In this document: piece after piece, positions 23,110 to 31,080 of the stretch
Layout of the letters: each line of letters begins with the position of its first letter
Numbering within the stretch: position 1 is the first letter of the stretch
NCBI RefSeq assembly: GCF_024181385.1
Contig: NZ_CP051305.1
Span: 992,001-1,056,000, forward strand
DNA: 64,000 nt
Reading direction: 5' to 3'
Source: Treponema sp. OMZ 798
GTDB taxonomy: Bacteria; Spirochaetota; Spirochaetia; Treponematales; Treponemataceae
Position numbers and translations under genes: made by a program
Notes under the pieces: generated by a model
What the model was told of the DNA's origin: nothing
What the model saw: the letters and a program-made list of their open reading frames with translations, nothing else
The model's database searches: none

Positions 23110-24362
23110 GATTGGCAATCTTAGGCGGTTCTTTTAATCCCATTCATCTTGGACACTTAAATTTAGCTTTTCACTCTTATAAAGAATTAGCCTATGATAA
23201 GATTGCTATTGTTCCGGCCTATATTTCTCCCTTTAAAATTTTTTGCAATGATACGCAAGTTGAAGACAGGCTCAAGATGATTGAGCTTGCTATTGCAGAT
23301 AAGCCCTACATGTACTGCGAGCTTTATGAGATTGAACGCAAGGGCGTTTCTTACACAATAGATACAATCGGCTATCTCTATCAAAAATTTCCCGACATCG
23401 AAGGAAAAATAGGTCTTATTATCGGGGACGATTTAAAAGAAAATTTTTTCCGCTGGAAGGATGCGGAAGAAATTATAAAAAAAACCGACATAATTATCGG
23501 TAAAAGAATAGGGGGTAACGGTTCTTTTAATCTCTCGGATATCGAGCCTGAAAAGGCTTCTATCAAAGAATTAAATAACGAAATTTTAAATATTTCTTCA
23601 ACCCAAATAAGAGATGCGGTTTTAAAAGATGAAGATTTTTCTTCTCTTGTTCCAAAACTCGTTTACGACTATATTATCGAGTGCGGCCTTTATAAGAAAA
23701 AAGAAATGCCTGTTTCTGATATTAAGAGCAGTAGTTCGGATATGAAAGACGGTATTTCTCAATTAATCAATGCCGACGATATAAAATTAAAAACGCAGGA
23801 AATAGACAGCTTTGCAAAAAGCGTTTTAAATGAATCCCGCTATGCTCATTCGGTGCGCGTTGCAGAATATGCCCGTCATCTTGCAGAAGAGTATAAAACC
23901 GAAGGCGTTCCTCCTGTTCTTGCTTATTTTACCGGCCTTGCTCACGACATCTGTAAAAAATGTTCCGATGAAGAGCTTGTAAAACTTGTAGAATCCGATA
24001 ATCTCGGAATTGATGGGGTTGAAAAGACCCGCTTAAATCTTTTACACGGAAGGGCTGCTTCCGTGGTTTTGCAAAAAAAATTCGGCATCAATGACAAGTC
24101 TGTCTTAAAAGCCGTTGCCTTTCATACCTTCGGGTATGAAGATATCGATGCCTTAGGAAAAATTATTTATATAGCCGATAAGATAGAACCGGGCCGTCCC
24201 GATACCGAAAACTTTAGGGAGATGGTAAAATCTTCTTCTCTTAATGAGTTGATGCTTGCAGTCTTGGACTGGAACCTCAGCTTTATCGAAAAAAAGAGCG
24301 CAAGAGTTCATCCTGCAACAATAAAAATGTATGAGCAAATACAAAAGGAGCTTAAAAAATGA
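23106..24362 (+). CDS. nadD: Nicotinate-nucleotide adenylyltransferase fused to YqeK-type HD hydrolase
   Basis: 418 residues. Residues 1-200 are NadD: the nucleotidyltransferase motif GGSFNPIHLGHL at 7-18 and SSTQIRDAV near 175-183; it adenylates nicotinate mononucleotide in NAD synthesis. Residues about 235-418 are a YqeK-like HD domain: HSVRVAEYARHLAEEY, GLAHDICKK and IADKIEPGR. YqeK-type enzymes split diadenosine tetraphosphate. The two are separate neighbours in many Firmicutes; here they form one protein joined by a charged linker of about 30 residues. It overlaps the next gene by 4 bases. Confidence 0.95.
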   Translation: MRLAILGGSFNPIHLGHLNLAFHSYKELAYDKIAIVPAYISPFKIFCNDTQVEDRLKMIELAIADKPYMYCELYEIERKGVSYTIDTIGYLYQKFPDIEGKIGLIIGDDLKENFFRWKDAEEIIKKTDIIIGKRIGGNGSFNLSDIEPEKASIKELNNEILNISSTQIRDAVLKDEDFSSLVPKLVYDYIIECGLYKKKEMPVSDIKSSSSDMKDGISQLINADDIKLKTQEIDSFAKSVLNESRYAHSVRVAEYARHLAEEYKTEGVPPVLAYFTGLAHDICKKCSDEELVKLVESDNLGIDGVEKTRLNLLHGRAASVVLQKKFGINDKSVLKAVAFHTFGYEDIDALGKIIYIADKIEPGRPDTENFREMVKSSSLNELMLAVLDWNLSFIEKKSARVHPATIKMYEQIQKELKK

Positions 24363-25600
24363 AAATAAAACTCATGGATACGGGTAAAAATATTATCTTT
24401 CTATTAGTAATTCTTATAGTTTTAATTACCTCCTTTGTTTTAGTTCTTTTAAAAATGCAAAGAGATACCGTTCAAGATTATCTTTCTTCCGATAAAATTT
24501 TAAAAGTTCTTTTGGTGGTTGAGGACGAAGGCGTTCCGATTTCTATAAGTATACTTGCCTATTATCCCGAAACTAAGAGGGCGGCCATGTTCGATGTACC
24601 TGCAAATATAGGTTTGATTATTCAATCCTTAAACCGCACCGATGCTATCGGAGCCGTCTACACCGAAAAAGGTATATCGAGTTTTAAAGCCGAAATAGAA
24701 AAACTTGCAGGCATTTCCGTGCCCTTTTATTTGACATGTACCTTGGATAATTTTTCTATGCTGACCGATATGCTTGGCGGGCTTTCCGTTTTTATTCCTT
24801 CGCCTGTGGATATAGAGCTTGATGATAAGAGAATTCTTTTGCCGTCAGGTTCGGTTTCTCTAGATGGCGATAAAATAAGAGATTTTCTTGTTTATGAGGA
24901 TGAGTTGGATGCAGAAGGAGAAGCCGCTGCAAGAAAACAAAAAGCCGTTCTTGCTCTTTTTAGAGCAATAAGCGATAACTCGCCTGAGATTTTTTCTAAG
25001 GAGAGGTTTTCGGTTTTAAGTAATAACTTTAAATCGAATGTTACAGGCTCAGATTTAAAGAATTTAATTGAGTCTATAGGAAAGATGGACTCTGAGCGCT
25101 TAGTGCCCCAAAGGCTTACAGGGGCTGTCCGGATTATCGAGGATAAACGTCTTTTGACCCCTTTCCGTGAAGGCCAGCAGATAAAAGAAATTATACGTCA
25201 AACTATTGCCGTATTGGCATCAGATGATTCTTCTGCCCTTGAGCGTGTTTATGCCTTGGAAATTTTAAACGGAACAAATGTGCAAGGACTTGCAAAGAGC
25301 ACCTCAGAGCTTTATCAAAGCTTTGCCTATGACGTTGTCAGCATAGGAAACTCAGAAAATCCTGTAGCCGAAACGGTTTTGATAGACAGAATCGGAAACC
25401 CTTCAGTCGCTAAAATTGTTGCAAAGGTTATAAGATGTAACAATATTCAAACTACACAGCTTCCGGCCGAAGGCGAATACGGAAGCGAAACCAATGTTGA
25501 CTTTACCCTGATTTTGGGTTCGGATTTTAACGGTTTTTTTGTTGTCGAGAAAAAAGAGGACAAAAAAGATAATGATGAAAATGATAAGGATAAAAACTGA
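24359..25600 (+). CDS. LytR-CpsA-Psr family protein with LytR_C domain
   Basis: 413 residues. One N-terminal membrane segment (about 12-31) anchors it with the rest outside. Residues about 45-200 fit the LCP domain (VPISISILAYYPETKRAAMFDVPANIG; LGGLSVFIPSPVDIE), whose members attach polymers to peptidoglycan. Residues about 300-385 match LytR_C (YALEILNGTNVQGLAKSTSELYQSFAYDVV). The strongly charged C-terminal tail is Lys/Asp-rich. It sits between nadD/yqeK and rsfS as in several Gram-positive genomes. Confidence 0.85.
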   Translation: MKIKLMDTGKNIIFLLVILIVLITSFVLVLLKMQRDTVQDYLSSDKILKVLLVVEDEGVPISISILAYYPETKRAAMFDVPANIGLIIQSLNRTDAIGAVYTEKGISSFKAEIEKLAGISVPFYLTCTLDNFSMLTDMLGGLSVFIPSPVDIELDDKRILLPSGSVSLDGDKIRDFLVYEDELDAEGEAAARKQKAVLALFRAISDNSPEIFSKERFSVLSNNFKSNVTGSDLKNLIESIGKMDSERLVPQRLTGAVRIIEDKRLLTPFREGQQIKEIIRQTIAVLASDDSSALERVYALEILNGTNVQGLAKSTSELYQSFAYDVVSIGNSENPVAETVLIDRIGNPSVAKIVAKVIRCNNIQTTQLPAEGEYGSETNVDFTLILGSDFNGFFVVEKKEDKKDNDENDKDKN

Positions 25601-25959
25601 TGATAAAAAATTTTGACTTTTATGCTCCTGCCTTGGAGCTTGGAAAATTATTGCGCGATTTTAAGGGTGAAAATGTTGTTGTCTTTGATTTACGGGATAA
25701 AAACATTTGGACCGATTTTTTTGTAATTTGTACCGTAACCAGTGCCGCTCATTCGGGAGGCTTGGAAAAACGTGTGTACGAATTCTTACCTGAACACAAC
25801 TTGGAAGAATATCACACCAAGCGTAAATCTCCCGACGGCGATGAGTGGAGACTTATAGATTTGGGCGGTATTGTTGTTCACCTTATGAGCGAAACGGCCC
25901 GTAATTTTTACAGCCTTGAAAAAATTTGGTTCGATTCAAAAAATATTCTTGAGGACTAA
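25600..25959 (+). CDS. rsfS: Ribosome silencing factor RsfS
   Basis: 119 residues, usual length. KGENVVVFDLRDKNIWTDFFVICTVTSAAHSGGLEKRV and WRLIDLGGIVVHLMSETARNFYSLEKIW are RsfS (YbeB/Iojap) signatures. It binds L14 and blocks subunit joining in slow growth. One base is shared with the end of the LCP gene. Confidence 0.96.
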   Translation: MIKNFDFYAPALELGKLLRDFKGENVVVFDLRDKNIWTDFFVICTVTSAAHSGGLEKRVYEFLPEHNLEEYHTKRKSPDGDEWRLIDLGGIVVHLMSETARNFYSLEKIWFDSKNILED

Positions 25960-25980
25960 ATCCGATAAGAAGATTTAAAA

Positions 25981-26568
25981 ATGAAAAAATCGGAGCGTTT
26001 TAAAAATTATCTTTCTCTTTTTGCCGGTTTTTTTAAGATAGGTCTTGTAACCTTCGGCGGCGGCCTTGCTATGCTTCCCATATTAAAAAGAGACTTGGTT
26101 GATTCCAAGGGCTGGGTAACCGAGGCTGAAATCTTGGATTATTTTGCAATAGGGCAGAGTACTCCGGGAATTATAGCAGTAAATGTTGCAACCTTTGTCG
26201 GATATAAAAGGGGAGGACTGATAGGTTCCGTTTTTTCTACATCCGGAGTCGTTTTTCCTTCCCTTATAATAATTACGCTCATAGCTGCCTTTGTGTCAAA
26301 TTTTAACGAATTAGTCTGGGTTCAAAAAGCCTTAAGAGGAATAAATGTTGCCGTTGCAGTTTTATTGGTCAAGGCGGTTTTTTCTTTTGGAAAAAAAACG
26401 GTTTTGGATTTATGCACGTTTTTAATTGCAGCTCTTTCGTTTGTGTTTATGTTTGTTTTTAAGGTGCAGGGCATCTGGATAGTAATAGGTTCGGCTCTTT
26501 CAGGCTGGCTTTTTCAAACGTTCAAATCAAGGCGGCTTTTAAAAGAGAATAGGGGAGAAGAATCCTGA
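25981..26568 (+). CDS. Chromate transporter, short-chain CHR subunit 1
   Basis: 195 residues with five or six membrane segments. The CHR signature FKIGLVTFGGGLAMLPILKRDLV is at about 16-38, and GQSTPGIIAVNVATFVGYK at about 58-76. Short CHR proteins work as pairs of about 190 residues with opposite membrane orientation. The stop of this gene overlaps the next start by one base. The substrate may be chromate/sulfate, but many CHR proteins lack proven substrates. Confidence 0.9.
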   Translation: MKKSERFKNYLSLFAGFFKIGLVTFGGGLAMLPILKRDLVDSKGWVTEAEILDYFAIGQSTPGIIAVNVATFVGYKRGGLIGSVFSTSGVVFPSLIIITLIAAFVSNFNELVWVQKALRGINVAVAVLLVKAVFSFGKKTVLDLCTFLIAALSFVFMFVFKVQGIWIVIGSALSGWLFQTFKSRRLLKENRGEES

Positions 26569-27131
26569 TGAGCTTGATTGGTTTGTTTTTTTTGTTTATG
26601 TACATCGGGCTTTGCACCATAGGAGGCGGTCTTGTGGCTATTACTTTGATGCAGCAAGAGTTGATTACCAGAGGGCTTATAAGTTCCGAAGATTTTTTTG
26701 CAATGGTTGCCATTTCAGAATCAACTCCCGGTCCGATGGGGATCAATATGGCAACCTATATAGGCTATGAACTTTACGGAGTTTTGGGAAGTATAGTTTT
26801 GACTACCGGAATTGTTCTTCCTTCACTGATAGTTATAGTTTTGATAGCCCGCTTTGCCTCAGCTTTCCAAGAAAAGCCTTTGGTAAAAAAAAGTTTTTAC
26901 GGCTTAAGAGCCGGAGCTGTCGGTATGATTGCTGTCGCTTGTTGCCAGGTAATAAATATTTCGATTTTAAATTTACCTGTCTTTAGGGCAAGCGGTAAAA
27001 TAACAGACATTGTGCATATAAAACAATTTGCTTTTTTTGGGCTCCTATTTTTTGTAAGTATTTTCTTTAAAAAGCTTCATCCAATAGTTTTGGTTGCCGC
27101 CGGAGCCCTGTTCGGCATTCTGTTTTTATAA
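26568..27131 (+). CDS. Chromate transporter, short-chain CHR subunit 2
   Basis: 187 residues, the partner of the preceding gene. FLFMYIGLCTIGGGLVAITLMQQELI and SESTPGPMGINMATYIGYE correspond to the same two motifs of the first half. Together the two reconstruct a long CHR transporter. No terminator separates it from its partner; the tRNA-Pro promoter follows the stop. Confidence 0.9.
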   Translation: MSLIGLFFLFMYIGLCTIGGGLVAITLMQQELITRGLISSEDFFAMVAISESTPGPMGINMATYIGYELYGVLGSIVLTTGIVLPSLIVIVLIARFASAFQEKPLVKKSFYGLRAGAVGMIAVACCQVINISILNLPVFRASGKITDIVHIKQFAFFGLLFFVSIFFKKLHPIVLVAAGALFGILFL

Positions 27132-27141
27132 GCAAAACCTA

Positions 27142-27170
27142 TTGACATTTTTTGTATTTTACTATATTAT
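27142..27170 (+). promoter_or_regulatory. Promoter of tRNA-Pro
   Basis: TTGACA at 27142-27147 and TATTAT at 27165-27170, 17-base spacer; the tRNA begins 12 bases later. Confidence 0.8.
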
Positions 27171-27181
27171 ATCCAACGTTA

Positions 27182-27255
27182 CGGGCAATAGCGCAGTTGG
27201 TTAGCGTACAAGTCTGGGGGACTTGGGGTCCCCGGTTCAAATCCGGGTTGCCCGA
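27182..27255 (+). tRNA. tRNA-Pro (anticodon GGG)
   Basis: Acceptor CGGGCAA/TTGCCCG with discriminator A, D-arm GCGCAGTTGGTTAGCG, anticodon stem CAAGT/ACTTG with loop CTGGGGG (anticodon GGG), and T-loop GGTTCAAATCC. The C1-G72 pair is the bacterial proline identity. CCA is not encoded. Confidence 0.95.
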
Positions 27256-27259
27256 TAAA

Positions 27260-27295
27260 GAACTTCGTTTTTTAAAACGAAGTTCTTTTTTTTTT
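27260..27295 (+). terminator. Terminator after tRNA-Pro
   Basis: A 12-bp stem GAACTTCGTTTT (27260-27271) with AAAACGAAGTTC (27274-27285), followed by ten Ts. Confidence 0.92.
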
Positions 27296-27297
27296 GC

Positions 27298-27328
27298 AAA
27301 AAAAAGGCAGTCTTTTAGACTGCCTTTA
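27298..27328 (-). terminator. Terminator of the minus-strand envelope gene pair
   Basis: Stem AAAGGCAGTCT with AGACTGCCTTT. On the minus strand it is followed by the T-run complementary to the A-run at 27297-27305. It ends transcription of the gene stopping at 27333. Confidence 0.85.
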
Positions 27329-27332
27329 TCTT

Positions 27333-28766
27333 TTAATAGCCGAATACCATTTTTATTGTTGCTTCGGCTCCTGTTCCTTTAAAACTTCCTGTAAATGAAG
27401 GAGATGCTGCCGAAACAGCCGTTTCAAGCCTAAATATTCTTGTTTCCAAAAAAAGGCCTCCCGTATTTTTCCATACCCTGTCTTCATAACTCATTCCTAT
27501 GTAGGCGCCCAATACTTTTAAAAAACGGCTTTCCAATTTTAAGCCGGCATCTACATAAAATGGCTTATAGCAATGGCAGCCTAGGCTTGGTGTAATAATC
27601 AAATAATCGTTTAAAAAAGGCCTTATATCCGAACTTACTGCGAGTTTTAAGGGACGGAATATTTTTTTTTGCGGTAAGTTATATGCTAAATTTGTCTCAT
27701 TAAAAGATCCGCTGGGCGGTTTTATTTGGGCTGCTTGATCAGGTGTTATAAAGTTATTCATATATTGAATTAAAGATTCTATTCTAAAATCACCTTCATA
27801 TATTTTTGAAATACCCTTATTTAATCGTGCCGGAAAAATAGGAATATTTATGACATTAAAATTCAGGTTGGCTAGTTCATTAAAAGTATAGGTACCGTAA
27901 AAATTAAAATCAACGCCTCCCCTTGATAAAATATCTCCTAGATCGAATTTGCTGTTTGGGTTTCCGAATATGGGAATATGAGAGTACATATTTAGTTTTA
28001 ACTTACCTCTTGCAGCTATACTGCCTGTTATAGGATCATTGATAAACTCATAATCGCCCATATCAGATTCCATATAAAATGCGGGTATAAAATAAGAAGT
28101 GCTTACTCTAAATTTAAATGAATTAAATTTCATTCCGTAAAAAATACCGGTATCTGCAAAGGCTTGCCATGAGCCCATGATTTTTCCGTTAAAGCTGTTT
28201 GAAGAAAGATTTCCCTTTGCTGCAAAATCGATTATATTTTTGGGAATATTTGAAAATCCGTAAGCATCTGCTTTTATAAAAAAACCAAATTCGGCCTTTG
28301 ATTTTATATAAATATCCAAGTATATATTTGCGGCTGTAGCTGCTGATACTCCGAATCCGGTCTTAGGTAATTTATTCGACATATCAACTAAATCTACTTC
28401 AAGACTGTCTTTAAACAAATCCATAATTTTAAAATATGAATTGGAGGCTCCAACTTTAATTTCGACACCGAAGGCAAATGCTTGTCTGCCGTTTTTTAAA
28501 AAAGGCTCCTTAGGAGGCTTTTCGATTTCCGCTTCTTCATCTTCGTTTTCACTTGTAACAGCGGTTTCGGGTATTTCGGGCTCAGTTTTTTCGGTTTCAT
28601 CTTGGGATAGTTCCTCATCTTCAGCCTGAGCCTCAAAATAATCTACTCCATTCCTGTTTCTAATTTCATTGAGCATATTTTCAGTTCGCTCGTTGATGAC
28701 ATCTTCAGAATAAGCATTAAAAAAAATAAGTGAGATAATACTGAATATAAAAATGTATTTTTTCAT
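27333..28766 (-). CDS. Putative outer-envelope protein of unknown function
   Basis: 477 residues with a signal peptide (MKKYIFIFSIISLIFFNAYS). An acidic, low-complexity stretch (about residues 45-90, rich in Glu, Pro and Thr) is followed by many alternating hydrophobic/polar strands with aromatic ends and a C-terminal ATIKMVFGY. That pattern resembles an outer-membrane beta-barrel. It reads from GGAGG 12 bases after the lipoprotein gene, so the two are one operon. Similar treponemal proteins exist as uncharacterised families; function unknown. Confidence 0.75.
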   Translation of the reverse strand: MKKYIFIFSIISLIFFNAYSEDVINERTENMLNEIRNRNGVDYFEAQAEDEELSQDETEKTEPEIPETAVTSENEDEEAEIEKPPKEPFLKNGRQAFAFGVEIKVGASNSYFKIMDLFKDSLEVDLVDMSNKLPKTGFGVSAATAANIYLDIYIKSKAEFGFFIKADAYGFSNIPKNIIDFAAKGNLSSNSFNGKIMGSWQAFADTGIFYGMKFNSFKFRVSTSYFIPAFYMESDMGDYEFINDPITGSIAARGKLKLNMYSHIPIFGNPNSKFDLGDILSRGGVDFNFYGTYTFNELANLNFNVINIPIFPARLNKGISKIYEGDFRIESLIQYMNNFITPDQAAQIKPPSGSFNETNLAYNLPQKKIFRPLKLAVSSDIRPFLNDYLIITPSLGCHCYKPFYVDAGLKLESRFLKVLGAYIGMSYEDRVWKNTGGLFLETRIFRLETAVSAASPSFTGSFKGTGAEATIKMVFGY

Positions 28767-28778
28767 CTGCCTTACCTC

Positions 28779-30875
28779 CTAAAATTCATAAGTTACATCC
28801 ATATTTGTTATAGTGTAAGCTGAAAAGTTTAATGTGCCGTTTTTGATATTTATTTCGCTGTCCTTAGGAAGCTTTACTTCAATAACAATGGGAAATTGGT
28901 TTCTTTTTTTTATATCTTGTATTTCTTTCTTTGATAAATTGATATGTATAGATCCCTTGTCTTTTAACTTTAATTTTTTTTCAAATTGGAATATACCGCC
29001 TTCTTTCCATTCGGGATTATAAATTCTTGCATCAAAAATCATCCCTGTATTATTTGTGTATTCAACAATAAGATTTAGTTCTTTTATTGTATCAGTAATT
29101 TTATCGAACTGACCCGGTATATTTTCACCGGCCTTTCTTGATAATATATCTTTGATAGATAATACCTTTTCAATTATGTCATTTTTTATGCTTACAGTTA
29201 AAGGTACGTCAAAAAGAGCATGGGCTTTAATTACAGCCTTGTTATTATTTTTTTTGATGTTTTCTAGTGCATTATTTGTAACTGTTATTTGGTTTAGGTT
29301 CATATCAATCTTAAATTCAATTTGTTTCGGTTTTGATTCAAAAATATCTTCCAGTTTTATCTCATTTTCATTGATGCTGGCTTGAGGAATTTCACCCTGA
29401 TTAAAATTAGGATCGGATACAAATGGTGTGCTTTTATGATCCTCATTAATAATATTTTGTGTTTTGGTGCTGTATAACAGGTCTATTTTTGTAGTTAGTA
29501 TAGGAGCTTCACTACCCGCTAAATCGGAAACAAGATAGATATAAGCATTAATAGGTTTAGGATTCATCTTGCTTAAAATTTCATTGTTTTTAAATATGTC
29601 TGTATTGACAGGATATTGGTTATTTATTTTAAAATTTTCTCCTGAGGGCGTAACTACAGCTTTTTCAAAATCGAATTTAATATTTGCCTCACCTCCGAAT
29701 GAGTATTCATTTTCCGGAGCAATATTTTGAAGTGTTAAGGTTTTGTTAGCCTGATCATATCCTTTAATTTTAAGCGTAGCCTTAATATCCAAGGAGCCGG
29801 TAGGAGTCAGTGTTCTTGATTCTTCGAATATAGTTTTTTTCTGACCTTCATTACTATCCGGATTTGCCTTAAATTGCACAAGTCCACTGTGAATATTAAG
29901 AGCATCGGAATCCAATTTTATTTCTATATCGGTATCTTTAGGTAATTTATTTTTTATATTAGCCTTTATCGAGATAGGATTTAAAGTTATTTCCTTAACG
30001 TAAGTGCTTACATCGGCATCTAGGGTTATATCTTTAGTAATAACTGTTGTAATGTCTTGATTTTTAATTTTGATCTCTTCAAATGTTTCTATTTTAGCTT
30101 CGATTTTTAGTTTTAAATTGTTTCCTCCTGCATAGCCGGCAGGAATTGTGCCGCTTATATTTATTTGGCCGGAAACTTCAATTTTTTCGCCGTTGGTTAT
30201 TTTTTTACCGCTTAAATCAAGTTTGCCGGTCAGCTTGTCCTTGTTTTTGATAGGGGTTAACGGGCCCCCGTTATGATTTATCTTGATATTTTCATAGTTT
30301 ATTGTAAGTGCTTTTTTTAAAGTGTCGTCAAGACCTTCTACAGTTATTTCTATATTCCCGTTTTGAATTACGGCATAGTCTAAATTCTCGACATCTATAT
30401 CTACTTTAAATGGCGTTATAGAAAATGCGCTGTTTTCTATGTTTATATTTCCGGTACTTGGGTTATTAATATTTAAATTGAATGATTTACTATTTCCGCT
30501 AACTTTGATATCGGGAATAGTTACCGATTTGTTCGGAATATCTATTTTGTGAGACTCGGACAGCTTATCTATTTTTGTAATATAGTTTCTCATATCTATT
30601 TCTTTTTCAGGCATAGCATAGTGAACTAGATAGTGAAGAATATTGTCATGGTTATTTTTTGGTGTATATTTATAAACATGTAAATTATCCTTGTCTTTTA
30701 AGGTCTTGTTTATATTATCATAAACAATATTTCCTACATTTACTTCCTTGCTTCCAAGATTAACCTTTATTTGAGGATTCGCCTTTATCTTGACTTTTTT
30801 AATAAAACCTTGTTTACATGATGCTAAAATTACTACTAGTGCAATACAGCAAAGAAAAATTTTTTTGTGGTTCAT
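28779..30875 (-). CDS. Large lipoprotein with repeated beta domains, unknown function
   Basis: 698 residues. The signal peptide ends in VVILASC, a clear lipobox, so the protein is lipid-anchored. AAGGAGAG precedes the ATG. The mature part is Lys/Asn/Ile-rich with recurring blocks of the form IKIKNxDxxTVxTKDITL and IxIKLDSDALNI, suggesting several similar immunoglobulin-like or jelly-roll domains, and no Cys other than in the leader. Operon partner of the putative outer-envelope protein, which suggests a shared surface structure. Confidence 0.75.
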   Translation of the reverse strand: MNHKKIFLCCIALVVILASCKQGFIKKVKIKANPQIKVNLGSKEVNVGNIVYDNINKTLKDKDNLHVYKYTPKNNHDNILHYLVHYAMPEKEIDMRNYITKIDKLSESHKIDIPNKSVTIPDIKVSGNSKSFNLNINNPSTGNINIENSAFSITPFKVDIDVENLDYAVIQNGNIEITVEGLDDTLKKALTINYENIKINHNGGPLTPIKNKDKLTGKLDLSGKKITNGEKIEVSGQINISGTIPAGYAGGNNLKLKIEAKIETFEEIKIKNQDITTVITKDITLDADVSTYVKEITLNPISIKANIKNKLPKDTDIEIKLDSDALNIHSGLVQFKANPDSNEGQKKTIFEESRTLTPTGSLDIKATLKIKGYDQANKTLTLQNIAPENEYSFGGEANIKFDFEKAVVTPSGENFKINNQYPVNTDIFKNNEILSKMNPKPINAYIYLVSDLAGSEAPILTTKIDLLYSTKTQNIINEDHKSTPFVSDPNFNQGEIPQASINENEIKLEDIFESKPKQIEFKIDMNLNQITVTNNALENIKKNNNKAVIKAHALFDVPLTVSIKNDIIEKVLSIKDILSRKAGENIPGQFDKITDTIKELNLIVEYTNNTGMIFDARIYNPEWKEGGIFQFEKKLKLKDKGSIHINLSKKEIQDIKKRNQFPIVIEVKLPKDSEINIKNGTLNFSAYTITNMDVTYEF

Positions 30876-31023
30876 AATCTTCTCTCCTTAAGTTAAGCAT
30901 ATATTATGATGGTCTAAGAGGTAAGATAAAAGCAATTTACCCTAAACCCGATAATAATATCAATTTTCTCTATATAAATCAAGCACTTATGACAATATCT
31001 TTATTTATTATTAATATAAATTA

Positions 31024-31054
31024 TTGACATTTTTTATTTAGATATTGATATATT
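31024..31054 (+). promoter_or_regulatory. Promoter of the acyl-CoA ligase gene
   Basis: TTGACA at 31024-31029, and GATATA/TATATT at 31047-31054 (17-19 bases). It overlaps the TTG at 31045 and so rules that codon out as the start. The 200 bases between 30876 and 31080 separate divergent genes and hold nothing else recognisable. Confidence 0.65.
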
Positions 31055-31080
31055 CTTACATTTATGATAGCATTTACTAT

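Noticed and set aside
29152..29385. Plus-strand frame inside the large lipoprotein gene
   Set aside because: The minus-strand gene has a complete 698-residue lipoprotein; this is a shadow.
31045..31080. TTG at 31045 as start of the acyl-CoA ligase
   Set aside because: It overlaps the promoter -10 region and gives an N-terminal extension with no family similarity; ATG 31081 fits.
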